A stretch of 64,000 bases of DNA from Musicola paradisiaca NCPPB 2511 (GTDB lineage Bacteria; Pseudomonadota; Gammaproteobacteria; Enterobacterales; Enterobacteriaceae): contig NZ_CM001857.1 in assembly GCF_000400505.1 (NCBI RefSeq), positions 1,798,974-1,862,973 on the forward strand, in the 5' to 3' direction. The first letter of the stretch is position 1; each line of letters begins with the position of its first letter. A program made the position numbers and the translations under genes. This document shows, in pieces, positions 1-9,456 of the stretch. Under the pieces are notes generated by a model. The model saw only the letters and a list, made by a program, of their open reading frames with translations, had not been told where the DNA came from and did not search any database.

Positions 1-2
1 AT

Positions 3-1559
3 GGCTATAACAGACAGAGTGTTTCTCTGGCGCAGACATCCGGGACCACCAAGACATATGGAACGGTAGGCAATGGTGTTTCCGTTGTATCTGTTGATCG
101 TGCATATGATTCTTTGGTTGTTAGCCAGCTTAGAAGCGCCTCAAGCACTTATCAGGCTACTAGTGCTTATTATGAACAAGTTTCCCAAATTGACGACTTG
201 CTGTCAGACAGTGATAGCAGTATTTCGACACTGATGTCTTCGTTTTTTACCGCACTGGAATCGTTAAGTGAAAATGCAAGCGATACATCTGCTCGTCAGA
301 CGGTGATCAGTAGCGCCGAAAGTATGGTTAACCAGTTTGTGAGTACCGATCAATATTTACGTGATATGGACTCTGCCATTAACTCTTCGATTTCAAGTAG
401 CGCAGATCAAATTAATAGCTACACACAGCAAATAGCGACATTAAATAAACAGATTTCCCAGCTTGGCACGTCTGGCAGCGCTGCAAATCAGCTTCTTGAC
501 CAGCGGGATCAACTTATCAGCGAGCTTAACGATATCGTCGGTGTTGATGTGACGACGCAGGACAGTATGGTATCGGTAAGTCTTAAGAATGGGTTAACTC
601 TGGTTCAGGGCGATACGTCCTACAGCATGAAGGCTGTGACTTCAAGTAGTGATTCTTCGCGCACTGTGCTTGCTTATGATACTGGTGTTGGCGACCCTAT
701 CGAATTAGACGAAGATGATTTGCAGAGTGGTAGCGTTTATGGCCTGCTTAACTTTCGCTCGTCAGCGTTGGATAGCGCCAGAGATCAGTTGAACCTGATT
801 GCGCTTACGCTGGCCGATAGTTTCAATACGCAGCATAAAGCGGGTATTGATCTTAATGGCGACGCAGGTACCGATTTCTTCTCGTTCTCTTCGCCGACAG
901 TGGTTAGCAATAGCAATAACAGCGGGAGTGCCACGTTGACCGCCAGTTATACCGATACTTCCTCTGTTCAAGCCAGTGATTATGTTCTGAGCTACAAGAG
1001 CGGTTCGTGGTCAGTCACCAAATCATCTGACGGTTCAAGCGTGAGCTATACGACAGGGTCAGATTCCAGTGGTAATACGACGTTGAGTTTTGATGGTGTG
1101 GAGATTACGGTAAGCGGCTCTGCCAGTTCGGGTGATAAATTCACACTGAATACGGTGAGTGACGTGATTTCAGACCTGTCAGTCGCCATCAGTGATCCGG
1201 CTTTGTTGGCTGCCGGGCAGGACGATTCCAGTACTGGAGAGAGCGATAACCGTAACGCATCGGCATTATTAGATCTGCAGAATAGTAAGCTTATCAATGG
1301 TAATACTACATTAAACAGTGCTTATGCTGCGCTTGTCAGTGATATTGGCGTTAAAACAAGCGGTGCTGAAACCAAGAGTGAAACGCAGTCGACGATTGTC
1401 GATCAATTGACGGAAAAACAGCAGTCTGTATCAGGTGTAAATCTGGATGAAGAGTACGTCGATCTGCAGCGTTATCAGCAATACTATACTGCGAATGCCA
1501 AAATACTGAGTACAGCCAATACTATTTTCGACTCACTGCTGTCGGCAATTTCCGGTTGA
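3..1559 (+). CDS. flgK: Flagellar hook-filament junction protein FlgK (5' end cut by window)
   Basis: FlgK (HAP1) joins the hook to the filament and is secreted by the flagellar export apparatus. The reading frame is open from base 3, before the first start codon inside the window, and that upstream part reads as FlgK N-terminal sequence (SVSLAQTSGTTKTYG, then VGNGVSVVSVDRAYD). The gene therefore begins outside the window; about 30 residues are missing if it has the usual length near 547. The C-terminus (VNLDEEYVDLQRYQQYYTA followed by an amphipathic coiled-coil helix) is the D0/D1 packing region shared with flagellin. The middle is rich in Ser, Thr and Asp. flgL follows 63 bp downstream on the same strand, the usual flgKL pair of class 3 (sigma-28) genes. 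Confidence 0.96.
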   Translation, partial: GYNRQSVSLAQTSGTTKTYGTVGNGVSVVSVDRAYDSLVVSQLRSASSTYQATSAYYEQVSQIDDLLSDSDSSISTLMSSFFTALESLSENASDTSARQTVISSAESMVNQFVSTDQYLRDMDSAINSSISSSADQINSYTQQIATLNKQISQLGTSGSAANQLLDQRDQLISELNDIVGVDVTTQDSMVSVSLKNGLTLVQGDTSYSMKAVTSSSDSSRTVLAYDTGVGDPIELDEDDLQSGSVYGLLNFRSSALDSARDQLNLIALTLADSFNTQHKAGIDLNGDAGTDFFSFSSPTVVSNSNNSGSATLTASYTDTSSVQASDYVLSYKSGSWSVTKSSDGSSVSYTTGSDSSGNTTLSFDGVEITVSGSASSGDKFTLNTVSDVISDLSVAISDPALLAAGQDDSSTGESDNRNASALLDLQNSKLINGNTTLNSAYAALVSDIGVKTSGAETKSETQSTIVDQLTEKQQSVSGVNLDEEYVDLQRYQQYYTANAKILSTANTIFDSLLSAISG

Positions 1560-1622
1560 TTGGTAAATATCTCCAGGCAGTATATTGGCTCGAATTGATT
1601 ACGAATATAGAGGACGAAAATC

Positions 1623-2561
1623 ATGCGTCTGAGTACCGCAATAATTTACAAGCAGAATCAGCAGAGTGTCAGCAATTCATACTCACGATATCAAGAGTCG
1701 TCGGTTCAGTTGTCAAACCTGCAAAAGGTTAATTCGCCTTCGGACGATCCTGTCGCTTCTGCCCAGGCCGTTATTCTGGCACAGACTCAGGCAAGCAGTG
1801 CTCAGTATGCAACATCTCGTTCTTCTGCATCGAATAGCTTGAAGCTTGAAACGACGACATTGGATCAAGTTACTGATGTTATTCAGAATATCCAAACTTT
1901 GATCGTTGAGGCTGGTGATACGACGTACAGTGACACTGATCGTCAGTCTTTGAAAACGGAATTGCAGGGTTATAAAGATCAGCTTCTCGGTCTGGCCAAT
2001 AGTACAGATTCTAACGGCAATTATATTTTTGCCGGTTATAAGACAGATACAGCACCGTTTTCTGAAGATACCACTAGCGACCCGAGTGTTATCAGTTATG
2101 TCGGCAGCGATACGGCAATCAGCCAGAAAGTGGATGCCAGTCGGACAATGACGGTTGGTGATACGGGGGATGATGTCTTTGGTGATATTTTTACCCACAT
2201 TAATAATGTATTGGATGCGTTAGACATTTCGCTTGATGATACCAATGGTGACAACACCAATATGGATACCTATACGGCTGCACTCGGTACAGCAACTACA
2301 GGAATGTCCGATTCGCTTGATGGTGTTCTCACCATTCAGGCTTCTGTTGGAAGCAAAATTAACGAATTAGATACTCTTGATAGTGCTGGTGATAGCAAGG
2401 ATCTTATCTATTCTGATTTGATGACCAGCCTGAAAGGCGCTGATGCGACTGACTGGTACGATATTATTGCTGAGAATACGTTGAGAAAAGCTACGCTGCA
2501 GGCGGCTTATACGGCTTTCTCATCAATGCAATCTTTGTCGCTATTCGAAATGAATAGTTGA
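1623..2561 (+). CDS. flgL: Flagellar hook-filament junction protein FlgL
   Basis: FlgL (HAP3) is the second junction protein between hook and filament, placed on top of FlgK. The 312-residue product is family length and begins MRLSTAIIYKQNQQSVSNSY, with the conserved NSPSDDPVASAQAV segment at about residues 38-51, which matches the flagellin-like N-terminal D0/D1 helices. The C-terminal coiled coil ends TAFSSMQSLSLFEMNS. The ATG has a GAGGA ribosome-binding site nine bases upstream. It is co-oriented with flgK and is followed by two hairpins that look like terminators, so flgKL probably ends here. Confidence 0.96.
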   Translation: MRLSTAIIYKQNQQSVSNSYSRYQESSVQLSNLQKVNSPSDDPVASAQAVILAQTQASSAQYATSRSSASNSLKLETTTLDQVTDVIQNIQTLIVEAGDTTYSDTDRQSLKTELQGYKDQLLGLANSTDSNGNYIFAGYKTDTAPFSEDTTSDPSVISYVGSDTAISQKVDASRTMTVGDTGDDVFGDIFTHINNVLDALDISLDDTNGDNTNMDTYTAALGTATTGMSDSLDGVLTIQASVGSKINELDTLDSAGDSKDLIYSDLMTSLKGADATDWYDIIAENTLRKATLQAAYTAFSSMQSLSLFEMNS

Positions 2562-2584
2562 TATTTAAAGATTTTATGGTTTTG

Positions 2585-2613
2585 AATACGCTTAAACCGG
2601 GCGTATTTCTTTT
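2585..2613 (+). terminator. Possible intrinsic terminator after flgL
   Basis: Arms AATACGC (2585-2591) and GCGTATT (2601-2607) pair around a nine-base loop, followed by TCTTTT. It lies 24 bases after the flgL stop. Confidence 0.55.
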
Positions 2614-2658
2614 GGCTGTATCGTTTGTTTTACCAAAATGAACGATACGCCGTTTTTT
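2614..2658 (+). terminator. Second hairpin terminator downstream of flgL
   Basis: The arms GTATCGTT (2618-2625) and AACGATAC (2641-2648) pair perfectly, extended by GGC/GCC after a one-base bulge, and a run of six T follows at 2652-2657. It separates flgL from the fliD promoter. Confidence 0.6.
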
Positions 2659-2771
2659 GTTTATAACAGATGTACCTGCTATTGATGATATTTCCTCTGG
2701 TAAGGCATTGATTGCAGAAAATTTCGCTTCCGAAGCAAAAGTACGGTGCTATGGATATAAGTTGATATGTG

Positions 2772-2798
2772 TAAACTTTTATCAGTTGTTACCGATAA
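2772..2798 (+). promoter_or_regulatory. Sigma-28 (FliA) promoter of fliDST
   Basis: TAAACTTT (2772-2779), an 11-base spacer and ACCGATAA (2791-2798) match the flagellar class 3 consensus TAAAGTTT-N11-GCCGATAA except at two positions. It lies 40 bp upstream of the fliD start codon, as expected for the cap operon. Confidence 0.9.
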
Positions 2799-2838
2799 TG
2801 TATAAACGAACGGATGAAATCTCTGAAAGGGCTGAATA

Positions 2839-4338
2839 ATGGCAACGACAACGAGTAGTACGAGTTCATCAACCAGTACTAGCACATCGACAAGCAGCTC
2901 AGGACTGGTATCTTCGCTTGGCGTTGGTTCGGGTCTTGACTTGAGTTCTCTGTTGGAGTCTCTGCAAGAAGTCGAAGATCAGAAACTTACGGCGATTACG
3001 ACTAAACAGACCAGTTATGAAGCGAAGTTGACGGCCTACGGTACGCTGCAAAGTGCGCTGGAGACGTTTTCAACCGCGACGGAAGCACTGTCGGATAGTT
3101 CGCTTTATACAACGAAAAAAACGTCAACAAACACATCCTTCACGGCTACTGCTGAATCAACTGCTTCAACTGGCAGCTATTCTGTTCAGGTCACTCAGTT
3201 GGCAACCGCCCAGACATTGGCGAGTGCAACGCAAAGCAGTAAAACTACCGAACTGGGCGATAGCAGCCTGAGCAGTCGCACAGTGACGATTACAGTGGGT
3301 AGTAATACAGCAGTTAATGTCACGCTGACAAATTCTCAAACTACTCTCTCGGGGATTGCCAGTGCGATTAACTCAGCTAAGGCTGGTGTAACGGCGAGTA
3401 TTATTCAATCGGGTGATAGCAGTTATCAGTTGACTCTGACTTCTGACGACACTGGTGAAGCGTCAACCTTTACCGTCAGCAGCGATGATACGACGTTAAA
3501 CGGTATCATCGGATATGATGGTGATAGCACGTCCACATCGAATGGGATGACGGAACAGGTTGCCGCACAGAATGCGAAGCTAACGGTTAACGGTATTTCC
3601 ATTGAGCGAAGCAGCAATACTGTCACGGATGTTCCTGCGGAAGGCGTAACGCTTGAACTTTCTTCGGTGTCTTCATCTGCCGAAACGTTGACCGTCAGCA
3701 AGAGCATCACGGATGCAGTGAGTGCAGTGAGCGATTGGGTTGATGCCTACAATACATTGCTCAGTTCCTTTGCCACTTTATCGAAATATACGTCGGTTGA
3801 CGCTGGTGAGTCGCAATCTAGTGATAATGGCGCATTGGTTGGTGATTCAGTCCTTAGTTCAATTAAAACCCAACTTAAGTCATTGCTGAGCCATGCTCAA
3901 AGCAGCGATACGTACAAAGTAATCACGCAACTCGGTATATCCATTGAGTCGTCTTCGAAAGATGACAATGACAATACCATTTACGGTACCTTGTCGCTTG
4001 ACGACGAGACATTAATCAATGCGTTGACTGAAGATGCGTCTGCAGTATCGGATTTCTTTGTAGGGAATGGCAAAACCACAGGCCTGGCAACCCAGATGGT
4101 TTCGGCTATTTCAACCTATACCGACGACGACGGGGTGATTGATGGCGCGGAGGAAGGCGTCCAGTCGATTATTGATAAATTGGCGGATAACTATACAGCC
4201 ACTCAGAGCCAGATTGAAACCAGAATGGCGCGTTATAAAAAACAGTTTGTGGCATTGGATGTTCTGGTATCTGAACTTAATTCTACCTCAGATACGCTGA
4301 CATCTATGTTCGACCAGCTGACGAGTTCCAGCAGTTAA
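2839..4338 (+). CDS. fliD: Flagellar filament cap protein FliD with a Ser/Thr-rich N-terminal extension
   Basis: FliD (HAP2) caps the growing filament and helps flagellin subunits insert at its tip. The conserved family start SSLGVGSGLDLSSLLESLQ appears only after about 24 residues. Before it lies an unusual extension made almost entirely of Ser and Thr (residues 2-21). The C-terminal coiled coil (YTATQSQIETRMARYKKQF) and the last helix with DTLTSMFDQL are typical. Total length is 499 residues, longer than the E. coli protein. The gene lies behind a sigma-28 promoter and starts fliDST. The start codon has only a weak purine stretch (GAAAGG) upstream. The extension could be a glycan acceptor or a flexible secretion leader; that is inference. 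Confidence 0.96.
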   Translation: MATTTSSTSSSTSTSTSTSSSGLVSSLGVGSGLDLSSLLESLQEVEDQKLTAITTKQTSYEAKLTAYGTLQSALETFSTATEALSDSSLYTTKKTSTNTSFTATAESTASTGSYSVQVTQLATAQTLASATQSSKTTELGDSSLSSRTVTITVGSNTAVNVTLTNSQTTLSGIASAINSAKAGVTASIIQSGDSSYQLTLTSDDTGEASTFTVSSDDTTLNGIIGYDGDSTSTSNGMTEQVAAQNAKLTVNGISIERSSNTVTDVPAEGVTLELSSVSSSAETLTVSKSITDAVSAVSDWVDAYNTLLSSFATLSKYTSVDAGESQSSDNGALVGDSVLSSIKTQLKSLLSHAQSSDTYKVITQLGISIESSSKDDNDNTIYGTLSLDDETLINALTEDASAVSDFFVGNGKTTGLATQMVSAISTYTDDDGVIDGAEEGVQSIIDKLADNYTATQSQIETRMARYKKQFVALDVLVSELNSTSDTLTSMFDQLTSSSS

Positions 4339-4359
4339 TAAAATAGTATAGAGGCACTG

Positions 4360-4767
4360 ATGGCAGCAACAATGTATGGTTCGCAAGCATATGCTCAGGT
4401 TGGACTGGAAAGTGGTGTAATGAGCGCCAGTCCTCATAAACTGATCACTATGTTGTTTGATGGGGCTATCAGTGCTCTCGTTCGGGCTGATATTTTCATG
4501 GAGCAAGGCGATACTGTTGCGAAAGGGAATGCCATAACAAAGGCCGTAAGAATCATTGATAGTGGCCTGTTGGCTTCCTTGGATATGGAAAAAGGCGGAG
4601 AGATAAGCACTAACCTGGCGCAATTATATGATTATATGATTCGGCAATTATTGAATGCTAACCTACGCAATGACCGCGAGTTGCTACAGGAAATAACAGA
4701 ATTGTTGCGGGGAATTGCGGATGCCTGGAAGCAAGTCGATCCAGTTAGTCCTAATACCGAAGGGTAA
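4360..4767 (+). CDS. fliS: Flagellin export chaperone FliS
   Basis: FliS binds the C-terminal D0 helix of newly made flagellin in the cytoplasm, stops premature polymerisation and delivers it to FlhA. The 135-residue product has the family signature with a Tyr-rich N-terminus (MYGSQAYAQVGLESGVMSAS), then SPHKLITMLFDGAISAL at about residues 24-40, and a four-helix all-alpha pattern. The start has GAGG upstream. It lies 21 bp after fliD and 118 bp before fliT, a wider fliS-fliT gap than usual for this operon. Confidence 0.96.
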   Translation: MAATMYGSQAYAQVGLESGVMSASPHKLITMLFDGAISALVRADIFMEQGDTVAKGNAITKAVRIIDSGLLASLDMEKGGEISTNLAQLYDYMIRQLLNANLRNDRELLQEITELLRGIADAWKQVDPVSPNTEG

Positions 4768-4885
4768 TTCTGAATTCTGATAGGTTCATTATACGGCTTA
4801 CATAATTTTCATATGATAAGACGGAATGACAAATGATATCAGTGATACAGAGCCGTCAATATAGTATAGATCCAGGAAAAGACTA

Positions 4886-5260
4886 ATGGATGCCCACAAA
4901 TCAGCCCTTATTTGTTACCAACAAATACTAGAATTAAGCGATCGCATGTTGCAATTGGCGATGCAGTCAGAGTGGGAAAAACTTATCGAATTAGAACAGG
5001 AATACCTGAGCGCAGTGAGTAAGCTGACATCACTGATTGAGGGAAAAAATCTGACCCTTACACCGCTCGATCAGGAACGCATCAAAGTGTATCTGGAAAA
5101 AATCCTTAATAACGAACAAACTATACGGGATAAACTACAAGCGCGGATGGATGAGCTAAGAGAATTGATTGGTCAATCTACCCGTCAACAGTCTGTTAAT
5201 GCTGCATATCATAAATTCTCAAGTGGTAATTCGATGCTTCCTGGTGGTGGCAAACGGTAA
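4886..5260 (+). CDS. fliT: Flagellar chaperone and FlhDC regulator FliT
   Basis: FliT is the export chaperone of the cap protein FliD; in Salmonella it also binds FlhC and lowers class 2 transcription. The product has 124 residues, with an N-terminal helix of the family type (LICYQQILELSDRMLQLA) and a central acidic helix. It is less conserved than the other Fli proteins, so the call rests on length, helical pattern and its place as the third gene of fliDST. AGGAAAAG lies just upstream of the ATG. A bidirectional terminator follows before the convergent fliE. Confidence 0.9.
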   Translation: MDAHKSALICYQQILELSDRMLQLAMQSEWEKLIELEQEYLSAVSKLTSLIEGKNLTLTPLDQERIKVYLEKILNNEQTIRDKLQARMDELRELIGQSTRQQSVNAAYHKFSSGNSMLPGGGKR

Positions 5261-5401
5261 GATCGAGTAACAGTCATTCTCGTTCCTCGTTATTTCAACT
5301 GTAATACCAATTATAGTTTGTCGAGTTAGCCATGTTTGAGCAGTGTATTTACACTTTGCTGGTTTAATTTGAATTTAATACTAAACAGCATCATGCATAA
5401 T

Positions 5402-5438
5402 AAAAAACGAGAGTGGATAATATCCGCACTCGTTTTTT
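5402..5438. terminator. Bidirectional terminator between fliT and fliE
   Basis: AAAAAACGAG (5402-5411) pairs with CTCGTTTTTT (5429-5438), and after an internal mismatch GGAT pairs with ATCC near the loop. A and T tracts on the two sides give it terminator form in both directions, serving convergent fliT and fliE. Confidence 0.8.
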
Positions 5439-5487
5439 ATTACAAATACACTCCGAGTTCGGAGGTTAGATGCGTGATCTGCGACAT

Positions 5488-5823
5488 TCAGACGGACATG
5501 TTCATGATTTCCTGATAGGCGGATACCAATTTATTTCGAACCTGAACTCCCATCTGCAACGATAATGACGCTTTCTGCAAGTCAACCATGACATCGTTAA
5601 GTGCGATGCCTTTTTCGCCCAATTCATATTGTTGAGCCTGAGTTTTAGCCGTTTCCTGCTGTTGGCTGATTTTATCCAGCGCGGATTTCATCTCTTGCGC
5701 GAAACCAACACCTGCCGCAACTTCATTTGTATCAACGGAAGTGCTGGACAGGTTGGTTGATGCCGCCTGTGTTGCTACAGATTGCAGTTGGTGCAGAACA
5801 GATTCAATTCCTTGCACTGACAT
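5488..5823 (-). CDS. fliE: Flagellar hook-basal body protein FliE
   Basis: FliE sits at the junction between the MS-ring and the proximal rod and is needed for export of rod proteins. The 111-residue protein starts MSVQGIESVLHQLQ and ends VRNKLVSAYQEIMNMSV, the diagnostic C-terminus of the family. I chose the ATG at 5823 rather than the in-frame TTG six bases upstream, because the GGGG ribosome-binding site is seven bases from the ATG and only one base from the TTG. It is transcribed divergently from fliF across a 246 bp gap, where FlhDC-controlled class 2 promoters would be expected; no clear box could be assigned by eye. Confidence 0.95.
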   Translation of the reverse strand: MSVQGIESVLHQLQSVATQAASTNLSSTSVDTNEVAAGVGFAQEMKSALDKISQQQETAKTQAQQYELGEKGIALNDVMVDLQKASLSLQMGVQVRNKLVSAYQEIMNMSV

Positions 5824-6069
5824 TTTCAAGCCCCAAGAACAGTCATGGATAATTGGTAATCAATGTACCAGAATACCTGGCACCCTAAGCGCTTAAATAG
5901 CTATAAAAACATTTGCTAATTCACCCATAGAATTGTGCTGTGCAGGGAAATAATATATCGCCCAAACCAGAAAGGTGAACGCTTAAGCTGCTAAACAGCC
6001 ATTGCTTATCAGGGAGTCTATTTTGTTTTTATCAATAACTATCAAAATGTTAATTGGCAGGAAGAGTGC

Positions 6070-7779
6070 ATGAGCTCCGTGAAAAGCAGTTCGCCCGCGA
6101 TGAGTATGAACGGATTTACTGCTGTACTTAATCGGCTACGCGCTAACCTAAGAGTGCCACTGCTTATTGCTGCGGCATTTGCGGTAGCCGTTGTGACAGC
6201 ATTGGCTTTATGGGCTAAAAGTCCTGATTATAGAGTGCTTTACAGCAATCTTAACGATCGTGATGGTGGCGAAGTCGTCACTCAACTGACGCAAATGAAC
6301 GTGCCATATCGTTTTGCTGACAATGGCGGTGCGATACTTATTCCCTCCGACAAAATTTATGACACCCGTTTGCGACTGGCGCAACTTGGGCTACCGAAAG
6401 GCGGTGCCGTAGGGTTTGAACTGCTTGATCAAGAGAAGTTCGGGATCAGCCAGTTTAGTGAACAGATTAATTATCAACGCGCGCTGGAAGGCGAATTGTC
6501 CAGAACGATTGAGACGCTCGGTCCTGTTCATAGCGCCCGCGTTCATCTGGCTATCCCTAAACCTTCGCTTTTTGTCCGGGAACAAAAATCACCGTCAGCC
6601 TCGGTGACGCTGAACCTGCAACCAGGCAGAGCGCTTGATGAAGGGCAGATTAACGCCATTGTTTATATGGTTTCCAGCAGTGTCTCTGGGCTGCCGCCTG
6701 AGAATGTAACGGTTGTCGATCAAAACGGTCGTCTTTTGAGCCAAACGGATGCGGCGGGACGTGATCTGAACGCGGCGCAGCTCAAATATGCGACGGAAGT
6801 TGAAGGTCGTTATCAGCGTCGTATCGAGGCCATTCTGACGCCAATCGTCGGTATGGGGAATGTGCATGCGCAAGTGACGGCTCAGATCGATTTTTCAAAC
6901 CGTGAGCAAACCGACGAACAATATCAGCCCAATCAAACACCGAATCAGGCTGCTGTGCGTTCGCAGCAATCAAGTCAAAGTGAGCAATTGGGTGGTAGAA
7001 ATATTGGCGGCGTACCTGGTGCATTGTCGAACCAGCCGTCCGCAACACCAACGGCACCGGTTACTACACCCGGCAATCAGACCAATCAAAATAATGCCAG
7101 TCAGACAAATGCGGCGAACAATGCCAGCGCTGGCGCACAGGCGGGGACGTCCGCTTCAGGGTTACAGTCTTCAAATACTCGTCGGGATTCGACGATCAAC
7201 TATGAGGTTGACCGGACGATTCGTCATACCAAGCAAAGTGCGGGCAATGTCCAGCGTCTTTCTGTGGCGGTAGTTGTCAATTATGCGCTGAATAGCGAAG
7301 GTAAGGCTGCTGCATTAAGTGAAGAGCAGGTTAAGCAGATCGAATCTCTGACCCGTGAAACAATGGGATTCTCAAGTGATCGGGGCGATACCCTTAATGT
7401 TGTGAATGCGCCGTTCAATGAAGTGACGGATGGTAGCGGAGAATTGCCCTTCTGGCAGAAACAGGCGTTTCTTGACCTCGTAACCAGCATTGGCAAGTGG
7501 CTGTTGGTTTTGCTGGTCGCCTGGATTCTGTGGCGCAAAACAGTACGACCTCAGATGCAGAAACGAGCCCAACAGCAGGCACTTATGGAAGGGCTCTCCG
7601 CCGCAAAACAGGAAGAGGATATTGTTGTCCAGCTTAGTCGTGAGGAGCAGGAACAGCAGCGGAAATCGCAGCAGCGTGTCCACGCTGAAAATCAGAGCCA
7701 GCGAATTCGTGACCTGGCTGAAAGCGAACCGCGCGTCTGCGCCTTGGTTATTCGCCAATGGATGAGTACTGAACTATGA
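6070..7779 (+). CDS. fliF: Flagellar MS-ring protein FliF
   Basis: FliF forms the MS-ring in the inner membrane, the base on which the rod, C-ring and export gate assemble. The 569-residue protein has a first membrane helix at about residues 31-48 ([18 protein letters not shown]), ring-building domains ([17 protein letters not shown] onward), a Gln/Asn/Ala-rich linker at about 280-370, and a second membrane helix at about 472-487. The C-terminus ([19 protein letters not shown]) is the FliG-binding tail. Its TGA stop overlaps the fliG ATG by four bases, so translation is probably coupled. It heads the fliFGHIJK block. Confidence 0.97.
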   Translation: MSSVKSSSPAMSMNGFTAVLNRLRANLRVPLLIAAAFAVAVVTALALWAKSPDYRVLYSNLNDRDGGEVVTQLTQMNVPYRFADNGGAILIPSDKIYDTRLRLAQLGLPKGGAVGFELLDQEKFGISQFSEQINYQRALEGELSRTIETLGPVHSARVHLAIPKPSLFVREQKSPSASVTLNLQPGRALDEGQINAIVYMVSSSVSGLPPENVTVVDQNGRLLSQTDAAGRDLNAAQLKYATEVEGRYQRRIEAILTPIVGMGNVHAQVTAQIDFSNREQTDEQYQPNQTPNQAAVRSQQSSQSEQLGGRNIGGVPGALSNQPSATPTAPVTTPGNQTNQNNASQTNAANNASAGAQAGTSASGLQSSNTRRDSTINYEVDRTIRHTKQSAGNVQRLSVAVVVNYALNSEGKAAALSEEQVKQIESLTRETMGFSSDRGDTLNVVNAPFNEVTDGSGELPFWQKQAFLDLVTSIGKWLLVLLVAWILWRKTVRPQMQKRAQQQALMEGLSAAKQEEDIVVQLSREEQEQQRKSQQRVHAENQSQRIRDLAESEPRVCALVIRQWMSTEL

Positions 7780-8768
7780 GTCTGACTGGAACTGAAAAAA
7801 GCGCCATCTTACTGATGACGATTGGTGAAGATCGCGCCGCGGAGGTCTTTACTCACCTGTCTGCGCGTGAGGTTCAGCATGTAAGTGCCGCCATGGCGAA
7901 TATGAAACAGATTTCCAATAAAGAGCTGATGGAAGTGCTACGGGAGTTTGAGGCTGAAGCGGAACAGTATGCTGCGCTTAGCGTCAATGCGGGCGATTAT
8001 CTTCGCTCTGTACTGATCAAAGCCTTGGGTGAAGAGCGTGCGGCGTCATTGCTGGAGGATATCCTTGAGAGCAAGGAAACCTCTTCTGGTATGGAAACGC
8101 TCAACTTTATGGAGCCGCAAATGGCGGCCGATCTCATCAAAGACGAGCATCCGCAGATTATCTCGACCATTCTTATCCACCTGAAGCGTGCCCAGGCTGC
8201 AGATATCCTGGCCTTGTTTGATGAACGGTTACGTAATGACGTCATGTTGCGTATTGCCACGTTTGGCGGGGTGCAGCCTGCGGCTTTGGCTGAATTGACC
8301 GAAGTGCTCAATGGCCTGCTAGACGGCCAAAATCTCAAACGCAGCAAGATGGGCGGTGTTCGTACTGCAGCCGAGATTATTAACTTGATGAAAACGCAGC
8401 AGGAAGAAGCGGTTATCGAAGCTGTGCGTGAGTTTGATGGCGAACTGGCGCAAAAAATCATTGATGAAATGTTCCTGTTTGAGAATCTCGTCGATGTCGA
8501 CGATCGCAGTATTCAGCGCCTGTTGCAGGAAGTGGAGTCCGAATCTCTGCTGATTGCACTGAAAGGGGCAGACGATGCATTGCGGGAGAAATTCCTGCGC
8601 AATATGTCGCAGCGTGCGGCTGAAATCCTGCGTGACGATCTGGCAACGCGCGGGCCGGTACGTATGTCGCAGGTCGAGAACGAGCAGAAAGCCATTCTGC
8701 TTATTGTTCGCCGACTTGCCGACAGTGGTGAAATGATAATTGGCGGTGGTGACGACGCTTATGTCTAA
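7776..8768 (+). CDS. fliG: Flagellar motor switch protein FliG
   Basis: FliG is the rotor protein that contacts the MotA stator and transmits switching. The 330-residue length is standard. The N-terminal domain ([24 protein letters not shown]) binds FliF. The middle domain has the [13 protein letters not shown] segment at about residues 125-137. The C-terminal torque helix with charged residues ([25 protein letters not shown]) is present. It overlaps fliF by four bases and fliH by eight, typical of coupled flagellar genes. Confidence 0.97.
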   Translation: MSLTGTEKSAILLMTIGEDRAAEVFTHLSAREVQHVSAAMANMKQISNKELMEVLREFEAEAEQYAALSVNAGDYLRSVLIKALGEERAASLLEDILESKETSSGMETLNFMEPQMAADLIKDEHPQIISTILIHLKRAQAADILALFDERLRNDVMLRIATFGGVQPAALAELTEVLNGLLDGQNLKRSKMGGVRTAAEIINLMKTQQEEAVIEAVREFDGELAQKIIDEMFLFENLVDVDDRSIQRLLQEVESESLLIALKGADDALREKFLRNMSQRAAEILRDDLATRGPVRMSQVENEQKAILLIVRRLADSGEMIIGGGDDAYV

Positions 8769-9456
8769 TCATTCGAACGAGTTGCCGTGGCGCCCCTGGA
8801 AACTGAAGGACCTGAGTGAGCCGGTTCTTCCGGTGTTGGACGAGCCTCTTGATGCAGCCCCGCAGTTTACCGAGGTGGATTCTGAACCTGATAACAGCCT
8901 GGAGCTGTTGCGTGAGCAAGTACAACTGCGAGCGCAGGAAATTGGTTATCAGGAGGGGCATCAAAAGGGGTATGAGGAGGGATTCCGGCAAGGCGTTGAA
9001 GCAGGTCGCCAGCAGGGTGTGGAGGAAGGACTGAAGCAGCAGGAGCCTTTGGCTGCTCAAATGCAGCAGATGGTGACTGAGTTTCAACAAACGCTCGATT
9101 CTCTCGATAGCATCATTGTTTCCAGACTGATGCAAATGGCATTGACTGCGGCGAAACAAGTCATCGGGCAATCACCGGTTTGTGATGGTTCTGCACTGCT
9201 TAACCAGATACAGCAAATGATTCAGCAAGAGCCTTTATTTAGCGGGAAACCTCAACTTCGGGTTCATCCGTCCGACATGGAGCGAATCGAGCAGCATCTC
9301 GGGCCAGCGCTGGCTGCTAATGGCTGGCGTTTGTTGGCCGATAACCAATTACATCCGGGGGGATGTAAGATCAGTGCTGATGATGGCGATCTGGATTCCA
9401 GTATCGCAACACGTTGGCATGAGCTGTGTCGGTTGGCCGCGCCGGGGGAATTATAA
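8761..9456 (+). CDS. fliH: Flagellar export ATPase regulator FliH
   Basis: FliH holds the export ATPase FliI and docks it to the C-ring. I chose the ATG at 8761 ([19 protein letters not shown]), giving 231 residues. A longer version from an in-frame TTG at 8740 would add seven residues that lie inside fliG. The N-terminal WRPWKL motif is the known FliN/FlhA-binding region with conserved Trp residues. A Gly- and Gln-rich helix ([20 protein letters not shown]) carries the GxxxG-type repeats typical of FliH. The stop codon overlaps the fliI ATG by one base (TAATG). Confidence 0.95.
   Translation: MSNHSNELPWRPWKLKDLSEPVLPVLDEPLDAAPQFTEVDSEPDNSLELLREQVQLRAQEIGYQEGHQKGYEEGFRQGVEAGRQQGVEEGLKQQEPLAAQMQQMVTEFQQTLDSLDSIIVSRLMQMALTAAKQVIGQSPVCDGSALLNQIQQMIQQEPLFSGKPQLRVHPSDMERIEQHLGPALAANGWRLLADNQLHPGGCKISADDGDLDSSIATRWHELCRLAAPGEL

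Noticed and set aside
2657..2839. 60-codon plus-strand frame between flgL and fliD
   Set aside because: The fliD sigma-28 promoter lies inside it and the protein has no family features; it is leader DNA.
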